From positions 1 to 11,126 of the forward strand of contig JAKJJQ010000072.1 of NCBI GenBank assembly GCA_021713415.1: DNA of 11,126 bases. Direction: 5' to 3'. Of the stretch, positions 6,896 to 11,126 are shown in pieces. Every line of letters starts with the position of its first letter. Within the stretch, counting starts at the first letter, position 1. The translations under genes were made by a program, and so were the position numbers. The DNA is from M0027 sp021713415 (GTDB lineage Bacteria; Pseudomonadota; Gammaproteobacteria; Francisellales; Francisellaceae). Under the pieces are notes generated by a model that did no database searches, was not told the origin of the DNA, and saw only the letters and a list, made by a program, of their open reading frames with translations.

Positions 6896-8744
6896 AGATA
6901 GTAAAACACTGACACGTGATTATGAGTTTAATGCAACAAAAAGTAAGATTGATATTGAAAAGCGTACGGTTGAATTAAGTTTCTCAAGTAATACACCGTA
7001 TCAGCGTTGGCAAGATGCATCAGAAGTATTAGATCATCATACTGAATCAATTGATTTAACAAGGCTTAATAATAAAGGCGCACTCTTAGTCAATCATGAC
7101 TGGAATCGTCAGATTGGTGTGATTGAAGAAGCTTATCTTGATGGTAATAAAGCAAGAGCCGTTGTTAAATTTTCAAAGCGTCAAGAAGCTGAAGATTTCT
7201 TTCAGGATATTCAAGATGGCATTATTGCTAATGTCTCTGTTGGTTATAGTGTCAAAAAGGCGGTAGCTGATAATGATAATAAAGCTGTGATTGCTACAAG
7301 ATGGCAACCATTTGAGATATCACTTGTTAGTGTGCCAGCTGATATTAGTGTCGGTATTGGTCGTAATCTTGCCCAAACTGATAATGAAGAAACAGATAAA
7401 CTAAAGGAAGTTTTAAATCATTCAAATTTAAAATTCAAAAATGAGGGGGATAAAATGAGTCAAGCAGTCAATGAAGATAACAAAGTACAAACACGTTCAT
7501 ATGATGATGGTGTTAAAAGTGAAAGTAGTAGACGAGATAAAATTGATGCGCTAGCACGAGAATTTAATCAAGCTGAATTTGCCAGAAACTATCTTAAAGA
7601 TGGTTCAAGCTTTGAAGTATTTCAGAAAGATTTAATGCTGCATGTTCAGTCTCAACAGAAAGAGCGATTAAGACAGTTAGAAAAGGAAAGCCCACAGGTT
7701 GATGCAGTTAAATCTTGTGCCAGTAACATTGGTATGAGTGAAAAAGAAACTCGCCAGTTTAGTTTAACACGAGCGATTCGTGCAATGAGCAATCCTTTAA
7801 GTCTAAAAGCACAAGAAGCAGCAAAATTTGAATTTGAAGCATCAGATACAGCAAAAAGATCAATGGGTATTTATGATGACGGTGATTTTGTTATTCCGAA
7901 TGATATTTTACAAAGAGATTTTACGATTGCCAATGGCGGTGCGCCATTAGTTGGAACTGAACTAAGGGCATCAAGCTTTATTGATCTTTTGCGTAACAAG
8001 TCAATTATGATGAATATTGCACAGAGACTATCAGGTTTAAGGGGTAATATTGCAATTCCAAGACAAACACAAGGTTCTAATATCACTTGGGTTGGTGAAA
8101 AACAAAATGTGGGTGAAGGTGAATTAACCGTTGATCAGATTCATCTATCAGCAAAAAGATTAGGTGTATTTTTAGAGATATCACGAGAATTATTAACCAA
8201 TAGTTCAATTGATGCTGAGACAATGGTGCGAAATGATTTACTAGCAGCAGTAGCACAAGGTATTGATACGGCAGCGTTATATGGTACAGGTGCAGATTTT
8301 CAACCATTAGGGTTAACAGGTGTCAGTGGTATTACAGCAGCACAATATGCAGGTGAAAATCCATCTTTAAAAGACTATATCGATTTAGAGACAAGCATTG
8401 CCTTACAAAATGCGGATGTTGCCAATATGCGCTATTTGATTAATCCATCATTAAGAGGTGCTGCTAAGACAACACCAAGGCTACCTGATAGTGAATTAAC
8501 TGTCTGGGAACAGGGCAATACAATTAATGGTTATCAAGTAGAAGTAACAAATCAGATTAAACCTAATCAAATTATTTTTGGTGATTTTAGTCAGTTGTTG
8601 ATTGGCCTTTGGGATGGCTTACGTTTAACGGTTAACCCATTTAGTTTAGATAAATCAGGGGCGATACGTATTACGGTAATGCAAAGTGTTGATATTGCTG
8701 TACGTCGTCCAGAATCATTTGCCATTGCAACGAAACAAGCTTAA
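6867..8744 (+). CDS. Prohead protease/HK97-fold major capsid protein fusion
   Basis: One 625-residue frame carries two functions that many phages encode separately. Residues 10-170 resemble the HK97-type (S78-like) prohead protease: GALLVNHDWNRQIG with likely catalytic His77, NVSVGY with likely Ser124, and the closing EISLVSVPADISVGIGR. Residues 170-320 are polar and charged and probably serve as scaffold (delta-domain). Residues 330-620 match the HK97 capsid fold: GDFVIPNDILQRDF, TWVGEKQNVGEGELTVDQIHLSAKRLGVFLEISRELLTNSS, GIDTAALYGTGADFQPLGL and the C-terminal VMQSVDIAVRRPESFAIA. Fused protease-capsid proteins are known in tailed phages. AAGGGGG (6857-6863) precedes two adjacent ATGs (6867, 6870), and either could be the start. 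A strong internal ribosome site precedes Met197 (position 7455) and could give a 429-residue capsid precursor without the protease. Confidence 0.92.
   Translation: MMQNYLKMIEDSKTLTRDYEFNATKSKIDIEKRTVELSFSSNTPYQRWQDASEVLDHHTESIDLTRLNNKGALLVNHDWNRQIGVIEEAYLDGNKARAVVKFSKRQEAEDFFQDIQDGIIANVSVGYSVKKAVADNDNKAVIATRWQPFEISLVSVPADISVGIGRNLAQTDNEETDKLKEVLNHSNLKFKNEGDKMSQAVNEDNKVQTRSYDDGVKSESSRRDKIDALAREFNQAEFARNYLKDGSSFEVFQKDLMLHVQSQQKERLRQLEKESPQVDAVKSCASNIGMSEKETRQFSLTRAIRAMSNPLSLKAQEAAKFEFEASDTAKRSMGIYDDGDFVIPNDILQRDFTIANGGAPLVGTELRASSFIDLLRNKSIMMNIAQRLSGLRGNIAIPRQTQGSNITWVGEKQNVGEGELTVDQIHLSAKRLGVFLEISRELLTNSSIDAETMVRNDLLAAVAQGIDTAALYGTGADFQPLGLTGVSGITAAQYAGENPSLKDYIDLETSIALQNADVANMRYLINPSLRGAAKTTPRLPDSELTVWEQGNTINGYQVEVTNQIKPNQIIFGDFSQLLIGLWDGLRLTVNPFSLDKSGAIRITVMQSVDIAVRRPESFAIATKQA
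7444..7457 (+). promoter_or_regulatory. Internal ribosome binding site and start within protease-capsid gene
   Basis: AGGGGGA (7444-7450) lies four bases before an in-frame ATG at 7455, between the end of the protease domain and the start of the scaffold/capsid part. It is as strong as the sites before neighbouring phage genes. Initiation here would give a 429-residue product (7455-8744) comprising delta-domain plus capsid. That would let a few fusion molecules be made among many capsid subunits, as lambda does with the nested C and Nu3 genes. Confidence 0.6.
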
Positions 8745-8755
8745 GGAGGGAAGAT

Positions 8756-8941
8756 ATGAAAGCAGTATTATTACGATCAATTATAGCAGCGGAAAAACCA
8801 CGTAAAGTTAATGATGTGGTTGATATGAGTCAGGCTGAATATGACTTTCTAGTCACTCGCAATTTGGTTAAACCCTATGAGGAAAAAGTTGACGATAAAA
8901 AGATAGATAAAAAAGCAGATAATAAAAAGAGTGCTAAATAG
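8756..8941 (+). CDS. Small unknown protein downstream of capsid gene
   Basis: This 61-residue protein has a short beta/helix head (KAVLLRSIIAAEKPRKVNDVVDMSQAEYDFLVTRNLVKPYEE) and a lysine/aspartate-rich tail that is probably disordered. The pattern of a hydrophobic strand, then GDVV-like VNDVVD, a helix and a final valine or leucine is common in small phage proteins encoded just after the capsid gene, but I cannot assign a specific family or role. AAGGAGGG (8743-8750), overlapping the capsid stop, is a near-perfect ribosome site, implying strong expression. It stands in the place of lambda FI, a packaging helper, but similarity to FI is not evident. The stop overlaps the next gene's GTG start by one base. 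Confidence 0.7.
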   Translation: MKAVLLRSIIAAEKPRKVNDVVDMSQAEYDFLVTRNLVKPYEEKVDDKKIDKKADNKKSAK

Positions 8942-9261
8942 TGGCACAGTATCTTGAGAACTTTGATTGCTTATTTAATGACTCTGGTGAGCCTGCAGTG
9001 ATTGTTAGAACGGGTGATAAAATTACAGTTAGGCATGAGGTAGTAGATAATATTCACACACTCGGCCTATCGCAATATAAGAACTGTTCAGCGATTGCGT
9101 GGGTTAAGTACGATGATCGAAATAAGGTGATACGTGATGATGTCATTACATTAACTAAAAGCGCACAAAGTTATCAGGTTGAACATAAATTATTAAGTGG
9201 TTCGGGGTTAGTAAAGTTAGTTTTAAGTGATGTGGTAGAAAATGACTATATCGATTTCTGA
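8941..9261 (+). CDS. Probable head-tail connector, lambda gpFII-like
   Basis: The 106-residue product is predicted mostly beta. The beginning NFDCLFNDSGEPAVI resembles the start of gpFII-type proteins (FDxLF). The rest alternates short strands, ending QVEHKLLSGSGLVKLVLSDV, which fits a small beta-barrel connector that caps the filled head and receives the tail. Lambda gpFII is 117 residues and occupies the same relative position. The start is GTG at 8941, sharing its first base with the preceding stop codon (TAGTG), so translation is probably coupled; no strong Shine-Dalgarno is visible. Assignment rests on position, size and faint sequence resemblance. Confidence 0.55.
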   Translation: MAQYLENFDCLFNDSGEPAVIVRTGDKITVRHEVVDNIHTLGLSQYKNCSAIAWVKYDDRNKVIRDDVITLTKSAQSYQVEHKLLSGSGLVKLVLSDVVENDYIDF

Positions 9262-9745
9262 TCAAGAGGCAATGAGTATTGCTGAGGCGATTAATGATAT
9301 TCAGGCAACAGAAAAGCAAATTAAAAATGCCTATCATCAGTCAGTTGGTAGAGCTGTTAGACTATCATCAAACCGTGTTGCGCATGATATTGCTAATCGA
9401 TTGGATATCCCACTTAAGCTAATTAGAAAACGTATTTTTGTTTATAAGACGATTGTTACTAAAGGTGCATGGAAAATCTGGGCTGGCTTAAATGATTTGC
9501 CAATTGATAAATTAGGAAGGCCAAAGCGTATTGGAGCTGATGTTGTTGTTAAAGGTATTACAGCAAGTAATGCCTATATTACTAAAAGCGGTTATGTTCG
9601 TTTAAGAGAATCAGGCCAACGTGCAACAGTTGAAATTGATGAGAAGGCAGAAAGCCTATTACAAAAGCTATTGCCATATTATTTTTATCGATATTTTGAA
9701 AAAGAGTTTCAGCAATTATTAAAGTTTAAATATGGGATTAATTAA
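9242..9745 (+). CDS. Tail completion protein, gpZ-like
   Basis: The 167-residue product resembles the prophage minor tail protein Z family, which acts at the head-tail junction and is needed to complete the tail. Recognisable parts are a helical N-terminus ending in a basic segment (VGRAVRLSSNRVAHDIANRLDIPLKLIRKRIFVYKT) and the strand WKIWAGLNDLPIDKLG. A beta-rich region with aromatic and basic residues follows (KSGYVRLRESGQRATVEID), then a C-terminal helix. In the family, a Lys/Arg-Lys-Arg turn before a V/IWAGLN-type strand is typical. The gene overlaps the preceding one by 20 bases. A second in-frame ATG at 9272 has GAGG too close to serve well, so 9242 is kept. Order and size (lambda Z is 192 aa) agree with the assignment. 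Confidence 0.72.
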   Translation: MTISISDQEAMSIAEAINDIQATEKQIKNAYHQSVGRAVRLSSNRVAHDIANRLDIPLKLIRKRIFVYKTIVTKGAWKIWAGLNDLPIDKLGRPKRIGADVVVKGITASNAYITKSGYVRLRESGQRATVEIDEKAESLLQKLLPYYFYRYFEKEFQQLLKFKYGIN

Positions 9746-10221
9746 TGCTTAATAACACACGAGAATTAACAGGGCTTATCTTATCAAAGTTAAAGGGTAA
9801 GATACCGCAAATTAATTGGCAACTATATCCTAATATTCAAGATTTAAAAGGGCTTCAATTACCCATTGGTAATCTGGCATTACAGCAATTTGATTTTACA
9901 CCGAGAGTGATAACCGATCTAAAAACGGTTGACTGTACATTTAGTATTCGACTTCTTTTTAATGACACATCACTTGCACAATTAAATATCCGTGATGCAG
10001 CATTGGCAGTTGCAAGCTATTTACATAGAAATTATTTGAGTGAGCAGATTGAATTGATAGAAGTTATATCAAGTAATCAAGACTATTTTACGCCTGAAGT
10101 TAATGGTTTTGTTGCTTGGGAGATTTTATTTATTAATCGCTTTTATTGTGGTGATTCTATTTATCAATTAAATGGTATTTCACCCGATGTTGAATTAAAT
10201 ATTAACAATAATTTGGTGTAG
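9745..10221 (+). CDS. Probable tail terminator protein (gpU/gp37-like)
   Basis: The 158-residue product has an alpha/beta pattern. An N-terminal helix (NTRELTGLILSKLKGKIPQINWQLYP) is followed by strands, a central helix (NIRDAALAVASYLHRNYL) and a closing strand FVAWEILFINRFYCGDSIYQLNG. The last resembles the 'W-E-x-x-x-x-x-x-x-x-G-[ED]-x-[IV]' ending of small tail proteins that follow gpZ-like genes in many prophages. A tail terminator caps tail polymerisation and joins the tail to the head. The start overlaps the previous stop (TAATG) and the stop lies two bases before the baseplate gene. The function comes mostly from position between gpZ-like and gpV-like genes. Confidence 0.5.
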   Translation: MLNNTRELTGLILSKLKGKIPQINWQLYPNIQDLKGLQLPIGNLALQQFDFTPRVITDLKTVDCTFSIRLLFNDTSLAQLNIRDAALAVASYLHRNYLSEQIELIEVISSNQDYFTPEVNGFVAWEILFINRFYCGDSIYQLNGISPDVELNINNNLV

Positions 10222-10223
10222 TT

Positions 10224-10889
10224 ATGGATGTAGTACAGCATTTAGTCGATATGCAAAGACGTTTAAATAATTTAATTAGAATTGGTACGGTCATTGAAAC
10301 TAATGAGACAAGATTACGCATAAAATTAGGCGATAATATTACAGGTTGGCTACCTTGGTTAACTCAACGGACAGGTGATTGTCAAACATGGTGGAAACCA
10401 TCGATAAATGAGCAAGTACTTGTATTAAGCCCTTCAGGTGAATTAAATAATGGGGTTGTACTACCAGCAATCTATACGCAAAATCAGCCGACTTTAAATT
10501 CAAATGAACAGAAAACTGTCTATAAAGATGGTACAACAGTTAGTTATGACTATGAAAAAAGTAAGTTAACAGTTGATTGTGTCGGTGATGTTGACGTAAT
10601 TGGCGCTAAGACTTTAAAAGTAACCTTCGATGGTAATATTGATATTAAAACACCACTTCAAGTTAAAGTTGATGCACCTAATACAGTATGCACAGGTAAT
10701 TTATTAATACAAGGAAGCTTAACTTATATGCAAGGCATGAATGGCTTTAACCAAGATGGCGGAGCCACAGCCATGATTCAAGGTAAAGTACTAGTTTCAG
10801 ATGATGTGGTTGCTAATGGTATCTCGCAAGTTGGACATACGCATATTGGGGATAATGGTGGGAGGACTTCAGTACCAGTAAAAAATTAA
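10224..10889 (+). CDS. Baseplate assembly protein V, membrane-piercing spike (P2 gpV-like)
   Basis: The 221-residue product matches P2 gpV (211 aa), the trimeric needle at the tip of contractile tails. Residues 1-30 form a helix (VVQHLVDMQRRLNNLIRIGTV). Residues 15-95 form an OB-fold with the family stretch GWLPWLTQRTGDCQTWWKPSINEQVLVLSPSGELNNGVVLPAIY. Residues 105-200 are short repeating strands (DVDVIGAKTLKVTFDGNIDIKTP), suiting a triple-stranded beta-helix. The C-terminal GHTHIGDNGGRTSVP contains the HxH motif that in P2 gpV binds an iron ion at the spike apex. It starts two bases after the preceding stop, with no strong Shine-Dalgarno, so it is probably coupled. It indicates a contractile (myovirus-type) tail attached to lambda-like head genes. 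Confidence 0.93.
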   Translation: MDVVQHLVDMQRRLNNLIRIGTVIETNETRLRIKLGDNITGWLPWLTQRTGDCQTWWKPSINEQVLVLSPSGELNNGVVLPAIYTQNQPTLNSNEQKTVYKDGTTVSYDYEKSKLTVDCVGDVDVIGAKTLKVTFDGNIDIKTPLQVKVDAPNTVCTGNLLIQGSLTYMQGMNGFNQDGGATAMIQGKVLVSDDVVANGISQVGHTHIGDNGGRTSVPVKN

Positions 10890-10897
10890 AAGCTATT

Positions 10898-10918
10898 AAT
10901 TGCTATATTTGAGCAATT
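10898..10918 (+). other. Stem-loop after baseplate gene
   Basis: AATTGCT (10898-10904) pairs perfectly with AGCAATT (10912-10918) around a seven-base loop. There is no T-run after it, so termination is doubtful. It may belong to the left end of the IS or to the phage operon's 3' end. Confidence 0.4.
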
Positions 10919-10920
10919 AC

Positions 10921-10939
10921 CCCGTGGCTTGCCACGCGG
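10921..10939 (+). repeat. IS left-end imperfect palindrome
   Basis: CGTGGC (10923-10928) and GCCACG (10931-10936) form a perfect six-pair stem with a two-base loop; skipping C10937, the CC at 10921-10922 pairs with the GG at 10938-10939. A single extrahelical base in a short G/C-rich hairpin is the hallmark of IS200/IS605 end palindromes recognised by TnpA. Confidence 0.6.
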
Positions 10940-10955
10940 TACATTAAACGGGAAA

Positions 10956-10987
10956 GTTTGAAAACCGAAGAGGTTTTCATGTTAAAC
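10956..10987 (+). promoter_or_regulatory. Second hairpin in tnpA leader, possible translation control
   Basis: GAAAACC (10960-10966) pairs with GGTTTTC (10972-10978) around GAAGA, and GTTT (10956-10959) can extend the stem with AAAC (10984-10987). IS200 elements carry a leader hairpin that limits transposase translation. Here the only Shine-Dalgarno-like bases (AGAGG, 10970-10973) fall in the loop and upper stem but lie over 20 bases from the ATG, so the exact mechanism is uncertain. Confidence 0.45.
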
Positions 10988-10994
10988 TAAAAAA

Positions 10995-11126
10995 ATGTTG
11001 CTAGTAAGATCATTTCATTGTGCCTATAGCACTCATTACCACATAGTTTTTCCTGTGAAATACAGGAAGGCCTTGCTGATCTCAAAAGTAGAGTGCCGTT
11101 TAAAGGCAATCTGCGAAGAGATAGGT
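10995..11126 (+). CDS. tnpA: IS200/IS605 transposase TnpA, N-terminal part (cut by window end)
   Basis: The first 44 codons are visible and run open to the window edge. The translation begins MLLVRSFHCAYSTHYHIVF and continues PVKYRKALLISKVECRLKAI, which matches the start of Y1-type single-strand transposases (the family pattern is YHIVF/W-x-PKYR-(K/R)-x-x-L). The HUH metal-binding motif and the catalytic tyrosine would lie beyond the window; complete proteins of this family are about 150 residues. An in-frame TAA at 10983-10985 makes ATG 10995 the earliest possible start. No clear ribosome site is seen directly upstream, as is common for these weakly expressed genes. RAYT-type relatives share this N-terminus and cannot be excluded. 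Confidence 0.85.
   Translation, partial: MLLVRSFHCAYSTHYHIVFPVKYRKALLISKVECRLKAICEEIG

Larger units (their letters stand above)
10898..11126 (+). mobile_element. IS200/IS605-family insertion sequence, left end (runs past window)
   Basis: The phage operon stops nine bases after gpV, and a hairpin-rich leader followed by an IS200/IS605-type transposase start takes over. Such elements lack terminal inverted repeats and move as single strands; their ends are imperfect hairpins recognised by TnpA. The exact left boundary cannot be set. It lies somewhere between the gpV stop and the G/C-rich hairpin at 10921-10939, with TTAC at 10917-10920 one possible target-site tetranucleotide. The phage genes expected next (gp25-like W, J, I, tail fibres) would lie beyond the element or be lost. 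Confidence 0.75.

Overview
The window is an AT-rich stretch of a prophage, or prophage remnant, integrated in what is probably a gammaproteobacterium with a host-associated lifestyle. The genus cannot be fixed from the sequence. The grounds are the low GC content, lambda/P2-type structural genes, an ankyrin-like repeat protein and an IS200/IS605-type transposase.

Layout, all on the + strand: (1) 3-1919 is the 3' part of a large accessory gene whose 5' end lies outside the window. Its product carries ten almost identical 44-residue ankyrin-like repeats plus a degenerate eleventh. (2) 1920-2187 holds no convincing gene. It contains a long bulged hairpin, a second inverted repeat, an unused perfect Shine-Dalgarno sequence and an IHF-like site. 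Directly before the small terminase gene, this is where a lambda-type phage carries its packaging (cos) site. (3) 2188-4486 encodes the small (Nu1-like) and large (GpA-like) terminase subunits. (4) 4588-5007 is a small accessory gene (moron) with its own predicted promoter, wedged between the terminase and head-joining genes; no gene is seen in 5008-5162. (5) 5163-10221 is a tightly packed head and connector operon: gpW-like joiner, lambda-family portal, a fused prohead protease/HK97-fold major capsid protein with a strong internal start site, a small unknown protein, a gpFII-like connector, a gpZ-like tail completion protein and a probable tail terminator. Genes overlap or abut by a few bases, as expected for translational coupling. 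(6) 10224-10889 is a P2 gpV-like baseplate spike, which points to a contractile tail. (7) From about 10898 to the window end lies the left end of an IS200/IS605-family element with the first 44 codons of tnpA, inserted where the next baseplate genes would be expected.

Together the genes package DNA (terminase), build and mature the capsid (portal, protease, capsid protein), join head to tail (gpW, gpFII-like, gpZ-like, terminator) and begin the baseplate. The two accessory genes do not fit this assembly line and are the likeliest source of novelty. Both carry eukaryote-like sequence features, and both are followed by the same 15-base motif.
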